NCBI RefSeq assembly: GCF_900094555.1
Contig: NZ_FMAC01000013.1
Span: forward strand, 62,001-126,000
Length of the DNA stretch: 64,000 nucleotides
Direction of reading: 5' to 3'
Source of the DNA: Martinezella hainanensis
Lineage (GTDB): Bacteria; Pseudomonadota; Alphaproteobacteria; Rhizobiales; Rhizobiaceae
Positions 17,334 to 26,080 of the stretch are shown in pieces. A program made the position numbers and the translations under genes. Each line of letters opens with the position of its first letter. The first letter of the stretch is position 1. The notes beneath the pieces were generated by a model, which was not told the DNA's origin, ran no database searches, and worked only from the letters and a program-made list of their open reading frames with translations.

Positions 17334-18308
17334 TCAGCGAGCGCCCTTCTTTACGCCCGCAAGTGTCGCCTCGATGTTAGAGGCATCGACGATACCGGGG
17401 CCGGTGAGGATGGGCGCTGTGGGGAGCACTGTACCATAGTCGATACTTGACGCGAGCAGCGTCACGCTGAGCAGAGACTGGAGATAGGGCTGCTGGTCGA
17501 TCGCAAAGGACTGGGAACCGTCTTTGATACGGGCGAGACCCGAAGCGTTCAGGTCGAATGTGCCGTGAATGACCTTCCCAACTTTGCCTGCCTGGTTAAT
17601 GCCGCTAGCCGCGGCATCAGCGTCGGTTGCGCTGATATTGATGACGCCGTCGATGGTGTCGTCCTGAAGAAGGGTGGCCTTTACCGCTTCTGCAATCGCA
17701 GTCTGGTCACCGAAGCTCGTTGCCGGCAGCGGAAGTTGTTTGCCCTTGCCGCCCTTGCCGGTGATACCATCGATGACGCCTTTGCAGCGCGCTTCCTGGT
17801 TGGCCGATCCGGGAACCGTGTTGACGCAAAGAACATTCTTGGCGCCTTTGCCGCTGAGATATTCGCCGCCGGCCTTGCCGGCAACATACTCGTCGGAGCC
17901 AACGTAGTTGATCGCACCCAGTTCCCGCGCCTTGTCGATGCTGCCCGCGTTCATGAGGTAGACTTTGATCCCGGCGTCGACGGCGGCCTTGATCGCCTCA
18001 TCCTCTGCCTGGGGCACCCAGTTGGGAACGACAATACCGTCGACGCCCTGGCTAATGGCGGTACGAACCAGTTGGGCCGCGTCCGGGCCGAGATTGTCAT
18101 AAGTCTGGAGTTGGAGATAGGTGACTTTGCCGCCGCTCTTTTCCACGACCAGGCGGGCATCATCGACGCCTTTCTTGATACGGTTCCAGAACTCGTCGTC
18201 CGTCTTGCCGCCGACGACAGCTATATTCGCGGACATCGCTACAGGTGCAGAAATCGCCACCGCAGCGACAGCCACCGCAGCGGCGCAGATACTCTTAAAG
18301 TGTTTCAT
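17334..18308 (-). CDS. Sugar ABC transporter periplasmic substrate-binding protein
   Basis: A 324-residue periplasmic-binding-protein type I (ribose/xylose class). A Sec signal peptide is clear: MKHFKSICAAAVAVAAVAIS then a cut near PVAMSA. The mature protein starts NIAVVGGKTDDEFWNRIKKG, and GVDGIVVPNWVPQAEDEAIK and CVNTVPGSANQEARCKGVID follow the family pattern. The ATG at 18308 has GGGAGGAG upstream; a start eight codons earlier is less likely. It is the first gene of the cyclitol operon, divergent from a LacI gene 153 bp away. The ligand is probably a cyclitol or derivative, judged from the enzymes downstream. Confidence 0.92.
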   Translation of the reverse strand: MKHFKSICAAAVAVAAVAISAPVAMSANIAVVGGKTDDEFWNRIKKGVDDARLVVEKSGGKVTYLQLQTYDNLGPDAAQLVRTAISQGVDGIVVPNWVPQAEDEAIKAAVDAGIKVYLMNAGSIDKARELGAINYVGSDEYVAGKAGGEYLSGKGAKNVLCVNTVPGSANQEARCKGVIDGITGKGGKGKQLPLPATSFGDQTAIAEAVKATLLQDDTIDGVINISATDADAAASGINQAGKVGKVIHGTFDLNASGLARIKDGSQSFAIDQQPYLQSLLSVTLLASSIDYGTVLPTAPILTGPGIVDASNIEATLAGVKKGAR

Positions 18309-18382
18309 GACTGCTCTCCTCCCAAAGGCCATCTCATGACGGCTACAGCATTTGCGCGTTGATCTGTAGCGGGTGAGGTGTC

Positions 18383-18466
18383 AGAATGAAACTCTCCTGG
18401 CGCTCTGGAAAACATTTCATGCCAAATTATGCCATTCATAAATGAAACATGAGGTCGCTTCATGAA
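18383..18466. promoter_or_regulatory. Cluster of ATGAA/TTCAT elements between operon and LacI gene
   Basis: The divergent promoter region contains GAAAACATTTC (18408-18418), TTCAT-AA-ATGAA (18435-18446) and TTCATGAA (18459-18466, overlapping the lacI-type start), plus another ATGAAA near 18385. Inverted repeats of this kind are plausible LacI-family operators controlling both directions. No footprint exists to confirm it. Confidence 0.45.
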
Positions 18467-19496
18467 CAGACCAACGATAGCCGATCTGGCAAAAACAGCG
18501 GATGTAAGTCTGTCGACCGTCAATCGGCTTTTGCACGGGAAGGGCTCCGTGCGTCCCGAAACCACCGACCGCATACTGGAAGCGGCCGACCAAATAGGAT
18601 TTTACGGCCTCGGGGCATTACGCAGACGCAAGCGTGACAACCTTCCGCATCGCAATTTTGGCTTCCTGATGCAGCAATCGCACCGGCCCCTTTATCAGAT
18701 GTGGGCGGAGGCGCTCACGACGGCATCCCTGCATTGCAGCGATGCCGTTATCGATCCCACCGTCGTCTTCGAGGATGACCTTTCCCCCGAAGCTGTTTCA
18801 TCCAACCTGCTTAAAATGGGGGAAACGTCGGACGCCATCGCGGTCGTCACAGCCGACCATCCATTGGTCAGCCAGGCAATCGATGAACTGCGCTATCGCG
18901 GAGTCCCGGTAGTCGCCTATGTCACCGACTTGTCTGCAGCGAGCCGCGCCGGCTTTGTTGGGACGGACAACTGGAAGAGAGGACGCACCGCCGCCTGGTT
19001 TTTACGCCTTACGGCGAATGGTCCCGGCAAGGTATTTCCGCTGGTCGGCAGCAATCGCTACCAATGTCAGGATATCGCTGACGCCAGCTTTAGATCGTAT
19101 ATGCGTGAGAATGCGCCCGAATTTACCGTGAGCGAAACCTATCTGACGCATGAAGTTCCTGAAAATGCTTATGTCATCGTTAAAAGGCTGGTCACCGAAG
19201 AGCCGGATATCAAAGGAATTTTCGTCAACGGGGGCGGAATATCAGGCGTGTTACGCGCAGTTCGGGAACTCCCATCGGACAGGCAGGTTCGTATCGTTTG
19301 CAGCGACATCGGCCCCGAGACACGCAAAGGCTTGAGTGAAGGACTGATCACGGCATCCCTTTGTCATCCTTTGGATAAAATGCCGCAGGAGCTGATCAGC
19401 GTGATGTTGCGACTGATCGATCGCAAAGACACCGCCTCAATTGAACAGCGGATCGTCCCTTTCGATATCCTGACGCCGGAGAGCATATGGACCTGA
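18462..19496 (+). CDS. LacI-family transcriptional regulator
   Basis: A 344-residue repressor. The N-terminal helix-turn-helix is canonical (TIADLAKTADVSLSTVNRLL then hinge-region residues near 50), followed by a ribose-binding-protein-like sensor domain with GFVGTDNWKRGRTAAWFL and GIFVNGGGISGVLRAVRE. It is divergent from the cyclitol operon, so it most likely controls it. This is unlike the RpiR-type IolR usual for rhizobial iol genes, and suggests the inducer is a different sugar or cyclitol. Confidence 0.92.
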   Translation: MNRPTIADLAKTADVSLSTVNRLLHGKGSVRPETTDRILEAADQIGFYGLGALRRRKRDNLPHRNFGFLMQQSHRPLYQMWAEALTTASLHCSDAVIDPTVVFEDDLSPEAVSSNLLKMGETSDAIAVVTADHPLVSQAIDELRYRGVPVVAYVTDLSAASRAGFVGTDNWKRGRTAAWFLRLTANGPGKVFPLVGSNRYQCQDIADASFRSYMRENAPEFTVSETYLTHEVPENAYVIVKRLVTEEPDIKGIFVNGGGISGVLRAVRELPSDRQVRIVCSDIGPETRKGLSEGLITASLCHPLDKMPQELISVMLRLIDRKDTASIEQRIVPFDILTPESIWT

Positions 19497-19578
19497 TCAG
19501 GAGAAATGAAGTTCACCGGCTATTCGTCTCGCTTGCCAGAACGCAAACTAATCGAGGCACCCCAGCTGACGTGGGCGC

Positions 19579-20145
19579 CTAAGATATGACGTTTCGGATG
19601 AACTGAACAATCTCCGAGCTTCTGTTCGAATAGGAGTAGGCCTGCGCCGAACTGTAAATGGCAAATGTCCCCGTCGGATAATCCTTCTCGACACCGCTGA
19701 GCACCAAGGTCAAAACGCCCCGCGTGACGAAGATCATCTCATGCCATCCCTGGGGGTCGGGTTCGGCGTCGTAGCGGTCCCCTCCTTCAAGCGACCAGCT
19801 CCACATCTGGGCCTCACGGGTTGCAGGAGCCGTTCCCAGCAGTATTCCTTCGCTATAAGAGCTTTTTCCTCTCCAGGTGAGTTCGTTGATGTCGGACGAA
19901 GTCCGATCGGGATCGCTCACAAGATCAACAAAACCGACGCCCATGGCCGCTGCCAGCTTGTCCAGGCTGGAAAGACTGATGTTGGCGTCACCAGCCTCGA
20001 CCGCGATGATCATCCTGCGACTGATCCCGGATGCCTCCGCAAGAGCGATCTGGCTCAGGCCGGCAGCATTCCGAAGGCGCCGTAAATTTCCCGACACATG
20101 GGCCAGGACATTGGCACGGTCTTGACTGTGCAGTATATTGCTCAT
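19579..20145 (-). CDS. XRE-family regulator with C-terminal cupin domain
   Basis: A 188-residue protein. Residues about 15-70 are an XRE helix-turn-helix (LRRLRNAAGLSQIALAEASG then SLSSLDKLAAAMGV). Residues about 105-185 form a cupin sensor (QGWHEMIFVTRGVLTLVLSG, DYPTGTFAIYSS). Such HTH-cupin regulators often control amino acid or amine catabolism. The ATG at 20145 has AAGAAG upstream. It is divergent from the cyclodeaminase/transport operon and probably regulates it. Confidence 0.88.
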   Translation of the reverse strand: MSNILHSQDRANVLAHVSGNLRRLRNAAGLSQIALAEASGISRRMIIAVEAGDANISLSSLDKLAAAMGVGFVDLVSDPDRTSSDINELTWRGKSSYSEGILLGTAPATREAQMWSWSLEGGDRYDAEPDPQGWHEMIFVTRGVLTLVLSGVEKDYPTGTFAIYSSAQAYSYSNRSSEIVQFIRNVIS

Positions 20146-20266
20146 ATGGTCTTCTTACTCTTAATGGGCAGTCAGATCAATCGCGATCTCGCCGTGCATC
20201 CTCTTAGGCCGCGCGAGCGGATAACTGCGTTCCATCGGCTGTTCCGCATGTAAAGGCGAGGAAAGC

Positions 20267-21211
20267 ATGACGCAACCAATCGTTCTCCATGACGCCGATA
20301 TCACGGCGCTTCTCCCGAAAGTCGATGTCCGCTCGGTGCTGGAGCGCATGTTCCGGGCGCTGGCTGACGGCGATGCCGTGCAGCCGCCACAGACGCTTAG
20401 CCTCTTCCCGTGCGATGCCGGCGACTTCATCACTTATCTCGGCGTTCTCGCCGGCGAAAAGGTCTTCGGCGCCAAGCTTTCTCCCTATATCCCCGGCGAC
20501 GGCAAGGCGCTGGTCACGGCCTGGACGCTGCTGATGTCGATGGAAACCGGCGAACCGGTTCTCCTCTGCGACTCCAAAAAGCTGACGACCGAACGCACCG
20601 CCGCGACCTCCGTCATCGCCGCCGACGCCTTGGCCGATGCCGGTGCCTCGGTACTGACCATCGTCGGCTCCGGCCCGGTCGCGCTGGCGCACCTGCGCTA
20701 TGCCGAGGCGATCCGGCCGTGGGCGGAAATCCGCATCGCCTCGCCGAATATCGCCGGCCGCACCGGCCTTCCCGAGAAGAGCGCTGGCGGCTGCGCCATC
20801 ACTAGATTTACGGACGTCGACCAGGCAGTGCGCGGCGCCGATGTCGTTCTGCTCTGCACCTCGTCGGGCAAGCCGGTCATCGAAACGGCCGCGCTCTCGA
20901 AGACCGCCGTCGTCACATCGATCAGCACCAATGTGGCCAATGCCCATGAAGTCGATCCGGCAGCGCTTTCCGGCTTCGACGTCTATTGCGACTACCGGGC
21001 CACGACGCCTGCTTCAGCCGGCGAAATGAAGCTTGCCGCCGCTTCCGGCGTCTGGAGCCCGGACGCGCTTTGCGGCGACCTGCCGGAGCTGCTGGCCGGA
21101 CGAGCAAAGGTACCGAGCCGCGAACGCCCGGCCTTCTTCCGCTCGATCGGCCTCGGCCTCGAGGACGTCGCCGCCGCCGTTGCCGTGCTCGCCGCCGCAC
21201 GCGGCCAATAA
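20267..21211 (+). CDS. Ornithine cyclodeaminase / mu-crystallin family protein
   Basis: A 314-residue protein with the family's N-terminal substrate domain (GEKVFGAKLSPYIPGDGKAL) and the NAD(P)-binding domain TIVGSGPVALAHLRYAEAIR. Members include ornithine cyclodeaminase, ketimine reductases and amino acid dehydrogenases, so the exact reaction is open. The ATG at 20267 has GGCGAGG upstream. It opens an operon with aminotransferase, binding protein, M20 hydrolase and two permeases. Confidence 0.85.
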   Translation: MTQPIVLHDADITALLPKVDVRSVLERMFRALADGDAVQPPQTLSLFPCDAGDFITYLGVLAGEKVFGAKLSPYIPGDGKALVTAWTLLMSMETGEPVLLCDSKKLTTERTAATSVIAADALADAGASVLTIVGSGPVALAHLRYAEAIRPWAEIRIASPNIAGRTGLPEKSAGGCAITRFTDVDQAVRGADVVLLCTSSGKPVIETAALSKTAVVTSISTNVANAHEVDPAALSGFDVYCDYRATTPASAGEMKLAAASGVWSPDALCGDLPELLAGRAKVPSRERPAFFRSIGLGLEDVAAAVAVLAAARGQ

Positions 21212-21233
21212 TCGTAATACGGAGGAGAATGAC

Positions 21234-22367
21234 ATGAAGATCCGCAATTTCGGCGTCGAAATCTGGATGAACAAATACGAGACCAAGTGTGAGCTCAATC
21301 TCGCAGAAACTTGCGTCGAATCCCTGACCGTCGCCGAACTGCTCGACATGGCAGGCACCAACGATATCGCCCAGCAGCTCATGCCGCTCAAGCTAACCTA
21401 TGGCGAGATCGAAGGCAGCGTTCGCCTGCGCAATCTGGTTGCCGGTCTCTATGAAAACCAGAAGCTCGAAAACACCGTCATCACGCATGGCGCGATCGGC
21501 GCCAATGCGCTCGTTCACCTGACGCTCGTCGAGCGTGGCGACCGCGTCATCTCCGTGCTGCCGACCTATCAGCAGCACTACTCGATCCCGGAAAGCATCG
21601 GTGCAGATATCCAGATCCTAAAGCTCACCGAAAAGACCGGCTTCCTGCCCGATCTCGAAGAGCTGAAAAAGCTGGCCACGCCCGGCACCAAGTTGATCGC
21701 CATCAACAACCCGAACAATCCGACCGGTTCGCTGATGGACCGCGCCTATCTCGAAAAGATCGTCGAGATCGCCCGCGCATGTGGCGCCTGGGTCCTCTGC
21801 GACGAAGTCTATCGCGGCACGGATCAGCAAGGCGAAGACGGCATGACCGCCTCGATCGCCGACCTCTACGAAAAGGGCATCAGCACCGGCAGCATGTCGA
21901 AGACCTATTCGCTGGCAGGGCTTCGTCTCGGCTGGATCGTTGCTCCGGAAGAGCTGATCCACGCGGTCTCCGTCCACCGCGACTACAACACGATCTCCGT
22001 TGGGATGCTGGATGACCACTTTGCGGCCATCGCGCTGGAGAACAAGGATAAGATCCTGAAGCGCAGCCACAGGATCACTCGCACAAACCTGGCTATCCTC
22101 TCCGATTGGGTCGATGCCGAGCCGCTGATTTCCTGGATCAAGCCGAAATCCGGCACGACCGCGCTTCTGAAATACGACCTGCCGATCTCGTCCGAGGAAT
22201 TCTGCGTGCGGCTTCTTGAAAAGACGGGCGTCATGCTCACCCCCGGTAGCGCCATGGACATGGAGGGCTATCTGCGCATCGGTTATACCAATGGCGAAGA
22301 TATCCTTCGGGAGGGCCTCGGCCGCCTATCTCTCTTCCTGAAGGAGACCGCTGCGTCGGCAGCGTAG
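21234..22367 (+). CDS. PLP-dependent aminotransferase class I/II
   Basis: A 377-residue fold-type I PLP enzyme. NNPNNPTGSLMD and VLCDEVYRGTDQQGEDG give the ring-stacking and Asp positions, and the PLP lysine is in SMSKTYSLAGLRLGW (about residue 223). The C-terminal VMLTPGSAMDMEGYLRIGYT carries the carboxylate-binding Arg. The ATG at 21234 has GGAGGAG upstream; an upstream frame to 21033 overlaps the previous gene and is not used. Its substrate is likely the amino acid handled by the neighbouring genes. Confidence 0.9.
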   Translation: MKIRNFGVEIWMNKYETKCELNLAETCVESLTVAELLDMAGTNDIAQQLMPLKLTYGEIEGSVRLRNLVAGLYENQKLENTVITHGAIGANALVHLTLVERGDRVISVLPTYQQHYSIPESIGADIQILKLTEKTGFLPDLEELKKLATPGTKLIAINNPNNPTGSLMDRAYLEKIVEIARACGAWVLCDEVYRGTDQQGEDGMTASIADLYEKGISTGSMSKTYSLAGLRLGWIVAPEELIHAVSVHRDYNTISVGMLDDHFAAIALENKDKILKRSHRITRTNLAILSDWVDAEPLISWIKPKSGTTALLKYDLPISSEEFCVRLLEKTGVMLTPGSAMDMEGYLRIGYTNGEDILREGLGRLSLFLKETAASAA

Positions 22368-22443
22368 CATCCGTTCCTACGATTTCTGCGGTCCTTGACG
22401 AGGGGGCAGGAAATGTTCGTTTCAAACCAAAAAGGGGAATTTC

Positions 22444-23223
22444 ATGAGACGACTGACAATAGCGTTGGCGTTTGCTTTGCTGGCAAGCACTGCTTCTGCT
22501 GAGGATCTGCGGATCGGTACGAGTGCCGATTACCCACCGTGGGAATCCGTTGATGCGGGCGGCAACATTGTCGGCTTCGACAAGGATGTTGGCGATGAGA
22601 TTTGCAAACGCATCTCGGCGACCTGCACGTGGCAGAATCAGGCTTACGACGGCCTTTTGCCTGGTCTCCAGGTCGGCAAGTTCGATCTCGTCATCTCTAG
22701 TGTTTCCATAAATGACGAGCGTTCGCAAAAGGTCGACTTCTCGCACGCTTATGCCGACGCGCCCAATTCGATCGTCGTGGCAGCAGGCAGCAAATCGGCA
22801 TCCGCCAAGTCTGCGGCCGAACTGACCGAGGCGCTCAAGACGTCCGCAATCGGCGTTCAGACCGGCACGACCCACGAACAGGTCATCCGCGCGCATTTCC
22901 CGGATGCCGACGTGCGCGTCTACGACCGTCCCGACCAGATCGCCGACGACCTCGTTGCCGGCCGCATCGATGCCGGCCTGATGGAACGCTCCGCCTGGGA
23001 GCCGCTTGTCAAGGATCGTGGTGCCGACAAGCTGGTTTATGCCGGCCCACTGCTGGCGAGCGCCGACTTCCCGGAATTCGGCAAGGGCCAGGGCGTTGCC
23101 ATGGGCAAGGGCAAGACCGAGCTGAAGACCAAGGTCGATGGCGCTGTCGATGCGATGCTGAAGGACGGCACGGTCAAGACCATCGCCGAAAAGTGGTTCG
23201 GCTACGACATCTCCAAGAAGTGA
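22444..23223 (+). CDS. Amino-acid ABC transporter substrate-binding protein
   Basis: A 259-residue SBP_bac_3 protein with a signal peptide (MRRLTIALAFALLASTASAE). The mature part has RIGTSADYPPWESVDAGGNI, FDKDVGDEICKR and QAYDGLLPGLQVGKFDLVIS, the pattern of lysine/arginine/ornithine or opine-binding proteins. It acts in the periplasm and should feed the two permeases downstream. Confidence 0.92.
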   Translation: MRRLTIALAFALLASTASAEDLRIGTSADYPPWESVDAGGNIVGFDKDVGDEICKRISATCTWQNQAYDGLLPGLQVGKFDLVISSVSINDERSQKVDFSHAYADAPNSIVVAAGSKSASAKSAAELTEALKTSAIGVQTGTTHEQVIRAHFPDADVRVYDRPDQIADDLVAGRIDAGLMERSAWEPLVKDRGADKLVYAGPLLASADFPEFGKGQGVAMGKGKTELKTKVDGAVDAMLKDGTVKTIAEKWFGYDISKK

Positions 23224-23229
23224 TGGCAG

Positions 23230-23256
23230 GCGGGAGGCGGTATTCGCGCCTCCCGC
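23230..23256 (+). repeat. Hairpin after the binding-protein gene
   Basis: GCGGGAGGC (23230-23238) and GCCTCCCGC (23248-23256) form a perfect 9-bp stem with a 9-base loop directly after the stop at 23223 and before the next ribosome binding site. It may stabilise the binding-protein message or reduce read-through. Confidence 0.65.
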
Positions 23257-23270
23257 TTTCAGGAGACACT

Positions 23271-24641
23271 ATGCGCATTCCCGCCGACATTCTTGCCGCC
23301 GCCGTCAAAGACCTATCCGATCTCGTCGCGATCCCTTCCGTCAGCGCCCGTGGCGAGGGCATGGAAGCCTGCGCCGATAGCATCGAACGGCTGCTGGCCG
23401 AAGCGGGTTTTGCCACCGAACAACATCCCGGCGATGTCGGCCCCTTCGTGGTCGGCGAAACCGGCGACGGCCCGTTCACGCTGGTGATCTACAATCACTA
23501 TGACGTGCAGCCGGAAGATCCGGTCGATCTCTGGACCGCGCCGCCCTTCACGCTCTCCGAACGCGACGGCCGCCTCTATGGCCGCGGTTCGGCCGACGAC
23601 AAGGGCGAATTCGTCAGCCGCCTCGCCGGCTGGCGCGAATTCCGCAAGACCCATCCCGGCCCCCTGCTTTTCAAGCTGATCTGGATCGCCGAAGGCGAAG
23701 AGGAGATCGGCAGCCCGTCGCTCAACCGCTTCCTCGACAAGCGCTTCCCCGACACCAAGGCCGATCTCTGCTGGTGGGAATATGGCGAGGTCGACAAATC
23801 CGGCCGCCCGATCATCCTGATGGGCTTCAAGGGCATCCTCGCCGTCGAGCTCGAATGCCGAACGGCGCGCGCCGATCTTCATTCCAGCCTCGGCGCCATC
23901 TTCGACAACCCGCTCTGGCGTCTGGCCGCTGCGATCTCTTCGCTGCGAGATGCCTCCGGGCGCATCCTGATCGACGGCTTCTACGACAGTGTCATCGCGC
24001 CCGATCCGCGCAGCCGCGAGCTTGCGGCAAAGCCCCCCTTCCCGCTCGAAAGCCTGCAAGAGGAGACCGGCGGACGTCGGCTGCTCGAAGGCGTCAATGC
24101 CGCGACCTTTTATGAACATCTTAATTTCGAGCCCTGCCTCAACGTCAACGGCTTCCACGGCGGCTATGACGGCGAAGGCGCCAAGACCGTACTGCCCTGC
24201 ACCGGCATGGCGAAACTCGACTTCCGCCTGGCGCCCGGCCAGAACCCGGTTGAGATCGCCGAGCTGCTGCGCCGCCATCTCGACGCCAAGGGATTTGACG
24301 ATATCGCGCTGAAGGTTCTCGATGCCGAAGTGCTGGGGGTGCGAAGCGATCCGTCGCATGCCGCGGTCGATCTCGGCGCCGAGCTGCTGGAAAAATGGTT
24401 CGGCCGCCCGGCGATCATCCAGCCGAGCTCGGCCGCATCCGGTCTTGCCCATCCCTTCATCCACAAATTCGGCGCCACACTCTTCGGCGCCGGTCTGACG
24501 CATCATGGCGCCATGCTGCATTCGCCCGACGAAAACATCCTCGTCTCGCATTTCGAAAACATGATCGGCTTCTCGGCGGAATTCTTTGCCGCACTCGCCG
24601 GCCGCTTCGGATCGGCGCCGGAGGCAGAACCGCATGTTTGA
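23271..24641 (+). CDS. M20-family metallohydrolase (ArgE/DapE/carnosinase-like)
   Basis: A 456-residue zinc-dependent hydrolase. Metal ligands sit in TLVIYNHYDVQPEDP (His, Asp), GRGSADDKGEF (Asp) and WIAEGEEEIGSP (catalytic Glu and ligand). Between them is the lid domain, and LFGAGLTHHGAMLHSPDENI gives the last His. M20 enzymes of this length hydrolyse N-acyl amino acids or dipeptides. The ATG at 23271 has AGGAG upstream. It overlaps the next permease gene by 8 bases. Confidence 0.9.
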   Translation: MRIPADILAAAVKDLSDLVAIPSVSARGEGMEACADSIERLLAEAGFATEQHPGDVGPFVVGETGDGPFTLVIYNHYDVQPEDPVDLWTAPPFTLSERDGRLYGRGSADDKGEFVSRLAGWREFRKTHPGPLLFKLIWIAEGEEEIGSPSLNRFLDKRFPDTKADLCWWEYGEVDKSGRPIILMGFKGILAVELECRTARADLHSSLGAIFDNPLWRLAAAISSLRDASGRILIDGFYDSVIAPDPRSRELAAKPPFPLESLQEETGGRRLLEGVNAATFYEHLNFEPCLNVNGFHGGYDGEGAKTVLPCTGMAKLDFRLAPGQNPVEIAELLRRHLDAKGFDDIALKVLDAEVLGVRSDPSHAAVDLGAELLEKWFGRPAIIQPSSAASGLAHPFIHKFGATLFGAGLTHHGAMLHSPDENILVSHFENMIGFSAEFFAALAGRFGSAPEAEPHV

Positions 24642-25305
24642 GGCGCTCTACCAATATCAAGGACAACTGCTGCAGGGGCTGACGACAACGCTGATCGTCG
24701 CCTTCGGCAGCTTCGTCGTCGGCTTTCTGATCGCCGCCGTACTGGCACCCGCTGCCGTCTATGGCAATTTGCTGACCCGGCGGATCATCATGGGCTATGT
24801 CGGATTGATCCGCGGCCTCCCTGAACTGCTGGTTATCTTTCTGATCTTCTACGGCGGCACCGTGCTGCTGACGAAACTTGCCGGCCGCTATGTCGAGGTC
24901 GACGCGCTGACCGCCGGCATCGCTTCGCTCTCGGTCGTCTCCGCCGCCTATCTCACCGAGATCCTCCGCAGTGCGCTTCTGAGCGTCGCACAGGGACAGT
25001 GGGAGGCGGCGCTGTCGCTCGGTTTCCGCCGCCCGCGCGCCTTCCTGCTCGTCGTCCTGCAGCAGATGATGGTGAAGGCGCTGCCGGGGCTCACCAACCA
25101 GTGGCTGGTGATCCTCAAGGAAAGCGCCCTCGTTTCGGTGATCGGCCTCGAGGAGCTGATGCGCAAATCGGTGGTGGCAGCAGGAGCGACCCACCAGCCG
25201 CTCGCCTTCTATCTCGCAGCCGCCGGCTTCTACGTCATCATTACCGGCATCTCGACCTTGCTACTCAAGGCCTACGAGACGCGGCTGACGCCGCATATGA
25301 GGTAA
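24634..25305 (+). CDS. Amino-acid ABC transporter permease (HisQ/M type)
   Basis: A 223-residue membrane protein with five hydrophobic segments and the BPD-transp-1 loop GQWEAALSLGFRRPRAFLLV. The ATG at 24634 overlaps the hydrolase stop by 8 bases and is preferred to an in-frame start at 24586. It pairs with the following gene as the two membrane halves of a polar amino acid importer. Confidence 0.9.
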   Translation: MFEALYQYQGQLLQGLTTTLIVAFGSFVVGFLIAAVLAPAAVYGNLLTRRIIMGYVGLIRGLPELLVIFLIFYGGTVLLTKLAGRYVEVDALTAGIASLSVVSAAYLTEILRSALLSVAQGQWEAALSLGFRRPRAFLLVVLQQMMVKALPGLTNQWLVILKESALVSVIGLEELMRKSVVAAGATHQPLAFYLAAAGFYVIITGISTLLLKAYETRLTPHMR

Positions 25306-25308
25306 GCC

Positions 25309-25992
25309 ATGCTGTCCTTCGATCTCTTCCTACCCGCCTCCATGGCCGTCAAGAACGGCTTCCTCCTAACGATCCTGATCACCATCGCCAGCTTCGCGCT
25401 CGGCCAGCTGCTTGCCCTGCCGATCGCGCTGGCGCTGACCTCGGACCGGAAGGCGATCCGCGCGCCGCTCTCGACCTATACATTCCTGGTGCGCGGCAGC
25501 CCGCTGCTCGTCCAGCTCTTCATCATCTACTACGGCCTCGGGCAGATCGATGCCGTGCGCCACAGCATCTTCTGGCCGCTGCTGCGCAATCCCGTCTATT
25601 GCGCCATCCTGGCGATCGGCCTGAACTCGGCCGCCTATGCCGGCGAACTGATCGCCGGCGCCATCCGCCAGCTACCGGCGGGCCAATGGGAAGCGGGCAA
25701 GGCGCTCGGCCTTCACCACCGCATCCTGCTGATCAAGGTGATCCTGCCACAGGCCTACCGCGCCATCCTTCCGGCACTCGGCAACGAACTCATCCTGGTG
25801 ATGAAAGGATCGACGCTCGCCAGTGCCGTCACCGTCATGGAAATGACCGGCGCCGCCCGCGTCTTCGTCGCCAAGACCTACGCCCCCTTCGAAACCTTCC
25901 TGATCGCCGGCACCTGCTACCTGCTGATGGGCGCCATCTTCGGCCGCATCTTCCGGGCGATCGAGACCAAGGTTGCGATTCCCCAGAGGTGA
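25309..25992 (+). CDS. Amino-acid ABC transporter permease (HisM/Q type)
   Basis: A 227-residue membrane protein; the EAA loop is AGQWEAGKALGLHHRILLIK. It begins 3 bp after the previous permease. No ATPase gene follows: the next gene is a broken AraC gene on the other strand. The importer must borrow an ATPase from elsewhere, or the gene has been lost. Confidence 0.9.
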   Translation: MLSFDLFLPASMAVKNGFLLTILITIASFALGQLLALPIALALTSDRKAIRAPLSTYTFLVRGSPLLVQLFIIYYGLGQIDAVRHSIFWPLLRNPVYCAILAIGLNSAAYAGELIAGAIRQLPAGQWEAGKALGLHHRILLIKVILPQAYRAILPALGNELILVMKGSTLASAVTVMEMTGAARVFVAKTYAPFETFLIAGTCYLLMGAIFGRIFRAIETKVAIPQR

Positions 25993-26080
25993 GCATCTCG
26001 AACGTTCTACGGAACGTTGCAAAGCTCGAGCCACTGAGATCCCCGTCGAGCTCGCGGGTCACGAAAAGCAAGGCAACACC

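Noticed and set aside
23313..24635. Minus-strand 440-codon open frame opposite the M20 hydrolase gene
   Set aside because: Antisense shadow; the plus-strand frame has all metal ligands of the M20 family.
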